Positions 8,207 to 14,412 of a stretch of 33,415 nucleotides of DNA are shown piece by piece. A program made the translations under genes and the position numbers. This DNA is from Cardiobacterium sp963553325. GTDB lineage: Bacteria; Pseudomonadota; Gammaproteobacteria; Cardiobacteriales; Cardiobacteriaceae. How positions within the stretch are numbered: position 1 is the stretch's first letter; each line of letters starts with the position of its first letter. The DNA is taken from positions 1-33,415 of the forward strand of contig CAUVOF010000011.1 of NCBI GenBank assembly GCA_963553325.1, in the 5' to 3' direction. Under the pieces are notes generated by a model. It did not search any database, had not been told where the DNA came from, and saw only the letters and a list, made by a program, of their open reading frames with translations.

Positions 8207-8232
8207 AAAAATCCCGCCACGGCGGGATTTTT
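8207..8232. terminator. Bidirectional terminator between marC and the DUF5071 gene
   Basis: AAAAATCCCGCC pairs with GGCGGGATTTTT around a very short loop. The A-run on one side and T-run on the other let it act in both directions, between the converging marC (plus) and the DUF5071 gene (minus). It merges directly into palindrome copy 3. Confidence 0.85.
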
Positions 8233-8262
8233 ACATACGCGATAGCGGGGTTCGTGTATGTA
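8232..8262 (-). repeat. 31-bp TACATACA palindromic repeat, copy 3 (reverse orientation)
   Basis: TACATACG (8232-8239) and TGTATGTA (8255-8262) flank a core that reads CGAACCCCGCTATCG on the minus strand, so this copy is inverted relative to copies 1, 2 and 6. It lies between convergent genes, 5 bases from the stop of the DUF5071 gene. Confidence 0.8.
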
Positions 8263-8267
8263 AAAGA

Positions 8268-8636
8268 CTAATGCTCCGCTAACAGCACCGCCCTCGCCGC
8301 TGCATCCACCCCGGCAGCACGTTCCTCAGCCGTCGGGAACTTTGCAATCCGCGCGACTTCGCGCAACGTCGCCGCACCCGCGCGCGCGTCCAGCAGATAC
8401 GTCAGCAGCGTCGCTTTCCATTCTTCATCCTTACCGCGCAACACCGCAGCGATTGCCGCATCCAACTGCGCCTGCCACGGGCGGAGAAACGCGGCAAGCG
8501 GTAGTGCCACCGGCCAGTTTGCGTCTTGCAGCCAGGTCAGTAATTCCGGCAGCAGCGGCGCGATGGCATCCGGTGGCAACTCTGCCAAGCGGGCAACGGC
8601 AGCGCAATCGAACTTATCCTGCGGCAACAAACTCAC
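8268..8636 (-). CDS. DUF5071-domain protein
   Basis: A 122-residue, probably cytosolic protein. The stretch LLPELLTWLQDANWPVA fits the DUF5071 family, whose function is unknown; members are small all-helical proteins often encoded singly. It starts with MSLLPQDKFDCAAV, again as in the family. The start codon is GTG at 8636 and overlaps the stop of ccmB by 4 bases (GTGA), so its translation is probably coupled to ccmB. Nothing in the sequence points to a heme or cytochrome role, and the pairing with ccmB may be chance. The family call is from recall. Confidence 0.75.
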   Translation of the reverse strand: MSLLPQDKFDCAAVARLAELPPDAIAPLLPELLTWLQDANWPVALPLAAFLRPWQAQLDAAIAAVLRGKDEEWKATLLTYLLDARAGAATLREVARIAKFPTAEERAAGVDAAARAVLLAEH

Positions 8637-9295
8637 GGCAACGCCTGTGCGCGGATTGCCAGCGCGCCGAAGGGGATGATGGTCAGCAGCGCAAAGAGGT
8701 CAAAGGCGCCGAGCAGCGCGTAGTGGCCGTTAATAACAAGACCGAGCAGGCTGTCGTGGCTGGCGGTTACGCCGATAATCAGCACCGGGATGTAGAGCGG
8801 CACGACGATAAGGAAGCGCAGAAACGTGCCGTGGCTTTGCGCCAGCGTCAGCACTGCGCCGAGCGTGCCGACCAGCAGCAGCGGTAGGCTGCCGAGCGCG
8901 AGCAGCGCCGCCAGCGCCGGCAGTTTTGCCGCCGGAATGTGCAGCATCAGCGCCAGCAGCGGCAGCACCGCAAGCAGCGGCAGGGTAAAACGCAGCCAGG
9001 CGGCGGCGAGCTTGGCTGCGAGCAACTGCCACAGTTCCGCCAGGTGAATGCAATCCTGGCTCAAAGTGCCGTCGGCGTAGTCTTCGGCGAAAAGCTGTTC
9101 ACTCGCCAAGAGGGCGGCGAGCAGGAGCGCTATCCACAGCGCTGCCGGGGCGATGCGGGCGAGGGCGTCGTTGTCGGCGCCGCTGGCAAGCGGAAAAAGG
9201 CAGATGGTGAGGGTGAAAAACAGCACGGGTTGCAGTAATTGCTGCGGGTTGCGCAGGCTGGCGTGCAGTTCGCGGCGGATGAGGAGCGATAGCAT
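8633..9295 (-). CDS. ccmB: CcmB-like heme exporter permease
   Basis: A 220-residue, six-helix membrane protein with the same length as E. coli CcmB. Recognisable features are RRELHASLRNPQQLLQPVLF, then LTICLFPLASG, LARIAPAALWIALLLAALLA, and EDYADGTLSQ followed by a long hydrophobic region. CcmB works with the ATPase CcmA, CcmC and CcmD to load heme onto CcmE during cytochrome c maturation. Here neither ccmA nor any other ccm gene is adjacent; upstream are 64 bases and a Correia-like element. The ribosome site is weak. Either ccm genes are scattered in this genome or this is a leftover or divergent copy. Catalytic function cannot be judged from CcmB alone. Confidence 0.85.
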   Translation of the reverse strand: MLSLLIRRELHASLRNPQQLLQPVLFFTLTICLFPLASGADNDALARIAPAALWIALLLAALLASEQLFAEDYADGTLSQDCIHLAELWQLLAAKLAAAWLRFTLPLLAVLPLLALMLHIPAAKLPALAALLALGSLPLLLVGTLGAVLTLAQSHGTFLRFLIVVPLYIPVLIIGVTASHDSLLGLVINGHYALLGAFDLFALLTIIPFGALAIRAQALP

Positions 9296-9359
9296 GGCAG
9301 GCGGGATAGTTACGGGGCGCGCCAGCTTAGCGACTGCGCCGGTGGAAATCCAGATGCGC

Positions 9360-9512
9360 TATAGCGATACATCGAGAGTCTCAGACAAGGCGCGCTGTCG
9401 AAGGCAGTACGCATTTGTACGGCGCGGGTTTCCCTAGAAAATGGCTTCGCCATTTTCTAGGGTGCCCGGTCAGACAGCGCAACACCGTATGAGGCTTTCG
9501 GGGATTGCTATA
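9360..9512 (+). mobile_element. Correia-like miniature inverted-repeat element, copy 2 (153 bp, long form)
   Basis: It runs from TATAGC (9360-9365) to GCTATA (9507-9512), exactly the length of copy 1. The arms pair imperfectly, for example GCGCGCTGTC near the left against GACAGCGC near the right. It carries the same perfect central hairpin, CCCTAGAAAATGGC (9432-9445), loop TTC, GCCATTTTCTAGGG (9449-9462). No 31-bp palindrome adjoins it. It sits in the divergent gap between ccmB and the first HAD gene. The right terminus creates TGCTATATC, an extended -10-like sequence pointing into the HAD gene. Confidence 0.8.
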
Positions 9513-9544
9513 TCATGGCGCGGCTTTTCTGGAGACCCACCATC

Positions 9545-10357
9545 ATGCCCCCCAAAATCATCTTCTTCGACATCGACGACACCCTGTTCCGCAAATGGCA
9601 AGACTTCATGCCCGAATCCGTCTTGCCCGCCTTCCGCGCCTTGCAAGAAGCGGGCGTGCTGACGGCGATTGCCACCGGGCGCAGCCCCTGCGCCCTGCCG
9701 ACGAAAATCCAAGCGCTGATAGAGGCCGTCGGCCTTGACGTGCTGGTCGCCATCAACGGCCAGTACAACCGCTACCGGGGCGAGACCATCGCCGCGCATC
9801 CCATCGACCCCGCCGACATCGCCGAAGTCGTCCGCATCTGCCGCGAACACGGCTGGGATTACGGCTGCACCTCGGAAGAACGCATGGCGCTCTCTTCCGA
9901 CCGCCAGCGCGTGCATGACTCGCTCTACGGCACCGTGCCGTACAGCACCGACCCCGACTACTGGCAGCGCCACCCGGTTTACCAAATGAACGTCTTTATC
10001 ACTGCCGAAGAAGAAGCGGCGTTTGCGGCGAGCGGCATCCTGCAACGCGGCTACCAGATGATTCGCTGGCACCCGCTTGCCATCGACCTCTTGCATGCCG
10101 ACGGCAGCAAGGCACGCGGCATCCGTGCCGTCTGTGGCGAACTCGGCATCGACCTCGCTGCCAGCATGGCATTTGGCGATGAACTGAACGACCTGGAAAT
10201 GTTCAAAACCGTCGGTTTTGGCGTGGCAATGGGCGACGGCCGCGACGAACTGAAAGCGCTTGCCAAATACATCACCACCCCGCTCGAACAACACGGCGTC
10301 TATAACGCCCTGGTGCATCTCGGCATTATCCCCGGCGCCCCCTGGAAAGCAGCATGA
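9545..10357 (+). CDS. HAD-superfamily (Cof/YidA-type) phosphatase, first of a tandem pair
   Basis: A 270-residue cytosolic HAD hydrolase. Motif I is FFDIDDTLF with nucleophile D9 and acid D11; motif II is the TGR of AIATGRS; motif III is K189 in GSKARGI; motif IV is FGDELNDLEMF with D212 and D216. The long segment between motifs II and III is the C2 (IIB) cap that defines Cof-type phosphatases, which act on sugar phosphates, FMN or similar metabolites. The substrate cannot be read from sequence. I start at the ATG at 9545, which has GGAGA upstream and matches the paralogue's N-terminus; an in-frame ATG at 9515 would add ten unlikely residues. It overlaps the second HAD gene by 4 bases. Confidence 0.9.
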   Translation: MPPKIIFFDIDDTLFRKWQDFMPESVLPAFRALQEAGVLTAIATGRSPCALPTKIQALIEAVGLDVLVAINGQYNRYRGETIAAHPIDPADIAEVVRICREHGWDYGCTSEERMALSSDRQRVHDSLYGTVPYSTDPDYWQRHPVYQMNVFITAEEEAAFAASGILQRGYQMIRWHPLAIDLLHADGSKARGIRAVCGELGIDLAASMAFGDELNDLEMFKTVGFGVAMGDGRDELKALAKYITTPLEQHGVYNALVHLGIIPGAPWKAA

Positions 10358-11148
10358 AAAACCCAAAAATCATCTTCTTTGACATCGACGAAACCCTTTA
10401 CCGCAAGCACAGCGACTACCTGCCGGCGAGCGTCGCCACTGCCATTCGCGCCCTGAAAGCGCGCGGCATCATCCCGGCGATTGCGACAGGGCGCTCACTC
10501 GCCGCCCTGCCCGCGAAAATCCGCGCCCTCATCGCCGCAGAAGGCATCGAACTACTGGTAACCATCAACGGTCAATACAACCAATATCGCGGCGAGCCGC
10601 TTGCCACCAACCCAATGACCATCGACGAAATCGAGCGCTTCAACGCCCTCTTCGCGCGGCACGGCTGGGACTACACCTACGTCGGCGCCGAACAAATGGC
10701 ATCCAACCGGCAAAGCGCGCGCATGGACGAAGCACTCGCCGGCATCGGCCCCTACATCGTCGCCCCCGACTACTACCTGCACCAGCCGGTGTACCAATAC
10801 CTGCTCTACATCGACCCCGTCGAGGAAACCGCGCTGAACGACAGCGGCGAACTGGGGCGCGACTACCACGCGATGCGCTGGCATCCCTTTTCCGTCGATT
10901 TACTGCACGCCGACGGCAGCAAAGCACGCGGCATCCGCCGCGTCTGCGAAGCGCTCGGCGTCGCCCCGGCAGAGACCATGGCATTCGGCGACGGCTTGAA
11001 CGACATTGAAATGTTCAAAACCGTCGGCTACGGCGTGGCAATGGGCGATGCCGTGCCCGAACTGCGCGCGCTCGCCCAATACCAAACCGGCACCGTCGAA
11101 GAAGACGGCATCCTCACCGCCCTGCAACAGTTGGGCGTGATTACCTGA
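10354..11148 (+). CDS. HAD-superfamily (Cof/YidA-type) phosphatase, second of a tandem pair
   Basis: A 264-residue paralogue of the preceding gene, translationally coupled to it (ATGA overlap). Motif I is FFDIDETLY with D10 and D12, motif II AIATGRS, motif III GSKARGI and motif IV FGDGLNDIEMF. Both proteins share INGQYN, HGWDY and MRWHP-type stretches, so they come from a recent-to-moderate tandem duplication rather than independent acquisition. They differ in the cap region (about residues 80-180), which sets substrate specificity in C2-capped HAD enzymes, so the two may have different substrates. No terminator is evident after the stop; a half copy of the TACATACA repeat follows. Confidence 0.9.
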   Translation: MKNPKIIFFDIDETLYRKHSDYLPASVATAIRALKARGIIPAIATGRSLAALPAKIRALIAAEGIELLVTINGQYNQYRGEPLATNPMTIDEIERFNALFARHGWDYTYVGAEQMASNRQSARMDEALAGIGPYIVAPDYYLHQPVYQYLLYIDPVEETALNDSGELGRDYHAMRWHPFSVDLLHADGSKARGIRRVCEALGVAPAETMAFGDGLNDIEMFKTVGYGVAMGDAVPELRALAQYQTGTVEEDGILTALQQLGVIT

Positions 11149-11158
11149 GCCTTCCATT

Positions 11159-11166
11159 TACATACA
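11159..11166 (+). repeat. Half-site of the TACATACA palindrome
   Basis: TACATACA at 11159-11166, preceded by TT as in full copies, lies 11 bases after the second HAD stop and just before the AAGGAAG ribosome site of the LRR gene. The right arm is missing. It may be a palindrome truncated when the AT-richer LRR gene was joined here, or it may be chance. Confidence 0.4.
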
Positions 11167-11178
11167 CAAGGAAGAACC

Positions 11179-12642
11179 ATGAGTGAAGACGCATTCGAGC
11201 TAAAAAAAGAACCTTTCACCGTTGAGCTGAAAGATGCCGCCAATGATCTGCGCAATCTGCCCGCCGACCACTACCGGCTGGCGCAAAAGTGCGTTATCAA
11301 GGACGACACCATCAGCATGGTTCCGCCGGAAATTGGCCGCTTTGAAAATCTGGAAGAGCTGGATATCCACGGGCGGCGTATCGAAACCTTGCCGCCGGAA
11401 ATCGCTCGATGTCAAAAACTGCGGGAAATTGCCTTCCATGCAGGCAATATCTTCGAATACTTTGGCGCACGTTTTTGTGGCGGTGCCAGACCACAACAAT
11501 CCTTTAACTGCCTGCCTACCGAAATCGGGGAATTACACGCCCTGGAGGAAATACATTTCAATCTGACCAATATTAGCGCACTACCAGCAGAAATAGGAAA
11601 ACTGAAAAACCTGCGCGTGCTGAGTTTATATGGCTGCAGAATAATGACCCTGCCGGAAGAAATTGCCCAATTAACCAACCTGAAGTCCCTGAACCTCTCC
11701 AGAAACCCGCTAAAAAAATTACCAGAGGCGATAACGCATCTCCCCAAACTTGAAAATTTGGAACTGGATATTACCTTGCTAAAAAATCTGCCTGCATCCA
11801 TCGGTAAACTGACCGCATTACGGTCACTATCCCTGGAAGGCCTGCCACTAAAATCATTGCCTGATGAAATTGGCGGGTTGCATAACCTTCGATACCTGTC
11901 TATTAAAAATACACGCCTGAAAAAACTGCCTGCAAGCATTGGTGCATTAAAAAAATTACGCCAGTTAGGGCTGGGAAATCTGCCCCTCAAAAAACTACCT
12001 GTCGAAATTGGCAACCTAAAAAATTTGCAGGAATTGCGTCTGAATGACAATGCACGGCTAAAAGAATTACCCGCAGAAATCGGCATGCTGACCGCATTGG
12101 AGCGCTTGTATCTAAAAAACACCCCGCTGAAAACTTTTCCTGCATCCTTTTCCGATTTACATAAACTGGAAGAACTGAATGTGTCTGGCAGTCGCTCGCC
12201 CCGCCTCTTTGCAGAAATCGGAAGAATGCCAGGACTAAAAGAACTCAATTGGTCAAGTAGCCAACTCTCCAGCTTGCCTGTTGATATTGAAAAATTCAGC
12301 GGACTGGAAACATTGGTCTTGAATGACAACCACCTGGCACAATTTCCACCAACAATCTTGCGCCTAAACAAACTCGAAGATCTAAGGCTTGCAGATAACC
12401 GGCTAACCGCATTACCGCTAGGAATCACAAAACTATCGCAATTGCGCAATCTCAATATTAGCGGAAACCAAATTGCCACCTTCCCAGAAGAAGCCGGGAA
12501 GCTGGAAAAATTGCGCTGGCTGGATGTTACCGGCAATCCCTTGCGCAGTTTGCCAGAGCCAATATTGGACAAAAGCCGCAAAATCATTCATTGGCAAGGT
12601 GACACCGAATTGGAACTTGTCGGATATAACTGGCCTTCCTGA
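11179..12642 (+). CDS. Leucine-rich-repeat protein (23-residue type)
   Basis: A 487-residue protein made almost wholly of leucine-rich repeats. From about residue 47 to 465 I count roughly 17 units of the 23-residue pattern LPxEIGxLxxLxxLxLxxN, for example PAEIGKLKNLRVLSLYGCR and PEEIAQLTNLKSLNLSRNP. The second unit carries an insertion of about 18 residues (FEYFGARFCGGARPQQSF). There is no signal peptide, membrane segment or enzymatic domain, so it is likely a cytosolic or type-III/other-secreted binding protein. Base composition is visibly lower in GC than the neighbours, with many AAAAAT and ATTTG stretches, suggesting transfer. An AAGGAAG site precedes the ATG. The binding partner is unknown. 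Confidence 0.88.
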   Translation: MSEDAFELKKEPFTVELKDAANDLRNLPADHYRLAQKCVIKDDTISMVPPEIGRFENLEELDIHGRRIETLPPEIARCQKLREIAFHAGNIFEYFGARFCGGARPQQSFNCLPTEIGELHALEEIHFNLTNISALPAEIGKLKNLRVLSLYGCRIMTLPEEIAQLTNLKSLNLSRNPLKKLPEAITHLPKLENLELDITLLKNLPASIGKLTALRSLSLEGLPLKSLPDEIGGLHNLRYLSIKNTRLKKLPASIGALKKLRQLGLGNLPLKKLPVEIGNLKNLQELRLNDNARLKELPAEIGMLTALERLYLKNTPLKTFPASFSDLHKLEELNVSGSRSPRLFAEIGRMPGLKELNWSSSQLSSLPVDIEKFSGLETLVLNDNHLAQFPPTILRLNKLEDLRLADNRLTALPLGITKLSQLRNLNISGNQIATFPEEAGKLEKLRWLDVTGNPLRSLPEPILDKSRKIIHWQGDTELELVGYNWPS

Positions 12643-12669
12643 ATGCCAGACAAATCCTCTACCTCCTTT

Positions 12670-12700
12670 TACATACACATCGAGTGCTCAGCTATATGTA
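12670..12700 (+). repeat. 31-bp TACATACA palindromic repeat, copy 4 (degenerate core)
   Basis: TACATACA (12670-12677) and TATATGTA (12693-12700), 31 bases overall as in the other copies, but the core TCGAGTGCTCAGCTA is unrelated to CGAACCCCGCTAC. Arms and total length are kept while the core varies, which suggests that the arms and the spacing are what matter. It lies between the LRR gene and the NosL-like gene. Confidence 0.6.
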
Positions 12701-12728
12701 TAAATCCCACAAAACCCAAGGAACCCAC

Positions 12729-13196
12729 ATGAAAAAAATCCTTTCTGCTCTTACGCTTGCCCTGCTGCTCACCGCCTGCGGCGACGACAAACCCACCGCG
12801 CCAGCCGAACCCATCGCCACCATCCCGGCGGACGCGCGCGACTACTTCAACCAAATGGGCGTAACCGATACCGGTGGCAGCAAAGGACAAGTGCGGCGCA
12901 GCGACAGCAATGAGACCGTATGGTTTGACAGTGTGCGCACCACGCTCACCTACCTGCACCTGCCGGAAACCGCCAACCAGCCGCTCACCGCCTGGGTCAG
13001 CGCGCACGACAACCCGGCGCAGTGGCTTGCGGTCAATGACGCCTGGCTGGTGCAAACCGCCGACGCGCCGCAACTCATCGGCAAAGACGACTACATCCCC
13101 TTCGCCGACCAGGCGAGCGCAGAAAAATTCGCGGGCGAACACCAGGGCAAAGTGCTGCGCGCGGGCGACATCAGCGAAGCCGACTTGCAGCTCTGA
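12729..13196 (+). CDS. NosL-like lipoprotein
   Basis: A 155-residue protein with a lipoprotein signal MKKILSALTLALLLTAC; Cys17 would be lipidated. The mature part resembles the NosL family: a QMGVTD segment, a WFDSVRTTLTYL segment (family FDD/FDS..LAYL), WVSAHDNPAQWLAVNDAWLV and PFADQASAEKFAGEHQGKV. NosL is a copper-binding lipoprotein that helps metallate nitrous oxide reductase. The family's copper ligands include a Cys-x-x-Met-type site before MG; here the Met is present but the Cys is not (FNQMG). No nosZ or other nos gene is in view. The ATG at 12729 follows AAGGAA; an upstream in-frame start at 12684 would destroy the signal peptide. Family call moderately sure, role uncertain. Confidence 0.7.
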   Translation: MKKILSALTLALLLTACGDDKPTAPAEPIATIPADARDYFNQMGVTDTGGSKGQVRRSDSNETVWFDSVRTTLTYLHLPETANQPLTAWVSAHDNPAQWLAVNDAWLVQTADAPQLIGKDDYIPFADQASAEKFAGEHQGKVLRAGDISEADLQL

Positions 13197-13201
13197 ACGA
13201 C

Positions 13202-13699
13202 ATGATCACACTCAAACCTTACCATCCCGAACACTACCCCGCCCTCACAGCGTATCGGCTTGACGCCAGCCAACAGGCATTTACCGCCATGCCCGGCGAA
13301 TGGCTGGACGGCAGCCGCACGCTTGACCGCGACAAACTGGCAATCACCATCTTTGCTGGCACGGAAATCGTCGGTTTTTTCATCCTCGACAGCGGCGCCG
13401 ACCTGCGCGATTACAGCGACAATCCGCACGCCCTGCTGCTACGTTCCATGTCGATTGACCCGGCACAACAAGGCAAAGGCTACGCCCGCGCCGCACTGGA
13501 CGCTGACCGTCTCTATCCGCTGCTGCGTGCGCATTTTCCGGGCTGCAACGAAATCGTCCTCGGCGTCCATCACGCCAACCATGCGGCCATTGCCCTCTAC
13601 CAACGCGGCGGCTTCAGCGACAGCGGCCGTACCTATATGGGCATCAAAGGGTTGCAATACATCTACACCCGCCCAGTTACCAATATACATACAGGGTAG
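13202..13699 (+). CDS. GNAT-family N-acetyltransferase
   Basis: A 165-residue acetyltransferase. The acetyl-CoA-binding motif A is LLRSMSIDPAQQGKGYARAA (residues about 79-98, with the Q-x-x-G-x-G/A pyrophosphate loop), followed by motif B, GVHHANHAAIALYQRGGF, ending in a typical GNAT C-terminus around DSGRTYMG. Small-molecule or protein N-acetylation is expected; the substrate is unknown. It starts 5 bases after the NosL-like stop, so the two genes are probably cotranscribed. The last residues (TNIHTG) and the stop codon are encoded by the left arm of a palindromic repeat, so the repeat has set where this protein ends. Confidence 0.88.
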   Translation: MITLKPYHPEHYPALTAYRLDASQQAFTAMPGEWLDGSRTLDRDKLAITIFAGTEIVGFFILDSGADLRDYSDNPHALLLRSMSIDPAQQGKGYARAALDADRLYPLLRAHFPGCNEIVLGVHHANHAAIALYQRGGFSDSGRTYMGIKGLQYIYTRPVTNIHTG

Positions 13700-13717
13700 T
13701 CGCTACCCTGTATGTAT
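13685..13717 (+). repeat. TACATACA palindromic repeat, copy 5 (perfect 15-bp arms)
   Basis: ATACATACAGGGTAG (13685-13699) and CTACCCTGTATGTAT (13703-13717) are exact reverse complements around TCG. Compared with copies 1 and 6, both arms carry the CTACCCTGTATGTA half, so the usual CGAACCC side has been replaced by a second right half. It contains the stop codon of the GNAT gene (TAG at 13697-13699). Confidence 0.85.
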
Positions 13718-13739
13718 AAATGCCAAACCATCGCCCGTC

Positions 13740-14330
13740 ATGAAATATCTGCTTCCCTTTTTAATCATCTGCCCAACGCTTGCCCTTGCCCACCCGCACC
13801 AATGGATAGACCTGCGCATCACCCCGCAGACCGACGCCAGCGGTGCGCTCATCGCCCTGCGCGAAAGTTGGGAATTTGACCCCTACAGTTCCGAAATCCT
13901 GCTGGAACGCAACCAGGACGCCGCCGCGCTGGCGCAGTTCAAAAAAGACATCGACCAGTTCTTCGCCGAACAGCACGGCTTCACCTACAGCCAGAAACTC
14001 GCCTTCGCCGCGCCGCGCGATACCGCCATTGACACCAGCGGCGGCATCCTGCGCTACGACTACACCCTGCCGCTAAAAACCCCGGCGCGCGGCACAGTGC
14101 AGTTCAAAATCTACGAAAACAGCTACTACATGGACGTCAGCTACGCCCTCGACCAAGTCAAACAATGGGACAACGGCTGCCGCCTTACCGTCAAAGAGGC
14201 AAACCCAAGCGCCGAAGAAGAAGAGCTCGCCGCCAGCTTCGACCAAAACGCACAGGCGCCTTCCGGCCTCGGCGCGGTATTCGCGCAAACATCCGAACTA
14301 CAATGCGGCGGCGCACAGAAAAACCAATAA
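13740..14330 (+). CDS. DUF1007-family periplasmic protein
   Basis: A 196-residue exported protein with signal peptide MKYLLPFLIICPTLALA, then HPHQWIDLRI, the conserved His-containing start of DUF1007 proteins. The family is often found next to nickel/cobalt efflux or zinc/metal ABC transporter genes and is thought to be a periplasmic metal-handling helper; the function is not established. The mature region has a Tyr-rich segment (YENSYYMDVSYALDQV) and one C-terminal Cys pair candidate (Cys near NGCRL and near LQCGG) that could form a disulfide. No transporter gene follows, which is unusual. I see no good ribosome site before the ATG at 13740; the next gene begins after a promoter-like sequence. 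Confidence 0.85.
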   Translation: MKYLLPFLIICPTLALAHPHQWIDLRITPQTDASGALIALRESWEFDPYSSEILLERNQDAAALAQFKKDIDQFFAEQHGFTYSQKLAFAAPRDTAIDTSGGILRYDYTLPLKTPARGTVQFKIYENSYYMDVSYALDQVKQWDNGCRLTVKEANPSAEEEELAASFDQNAQAPSGLGAVFAQTSELQCGGAQKNQ

Positions 14331-14362
14331 CCACGGGCAGATGAACCCGACAAAACGGACAC

Positions 14363-14386
14363 GGGCGCGGCGTATAATCCGCGCCC
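14363..14386 (+). promoter_or_regulatory. Candidate promoter with TATAAT inside an inverted repeat, upstream of ndh
   Basis: A consensus TATAAT hexamer at 14373-14378 lies inside GGGCGCGG (14363-14370) / CCGCGCCC (14379-14386), an 8-bp perfect inverted repeat with an 8-base spacer. A -35 match is poor (CCGACA at 14347-14352, 20 bases away). The position, 27-35 bases before the ndh ATG, suits a promoter, and the repeat could be an operator. The function is inferred. Confidence 0.5.
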
Positions 14387-14412
14387 GATTTCAGACAACC
14401 ACAAGGACAGCC

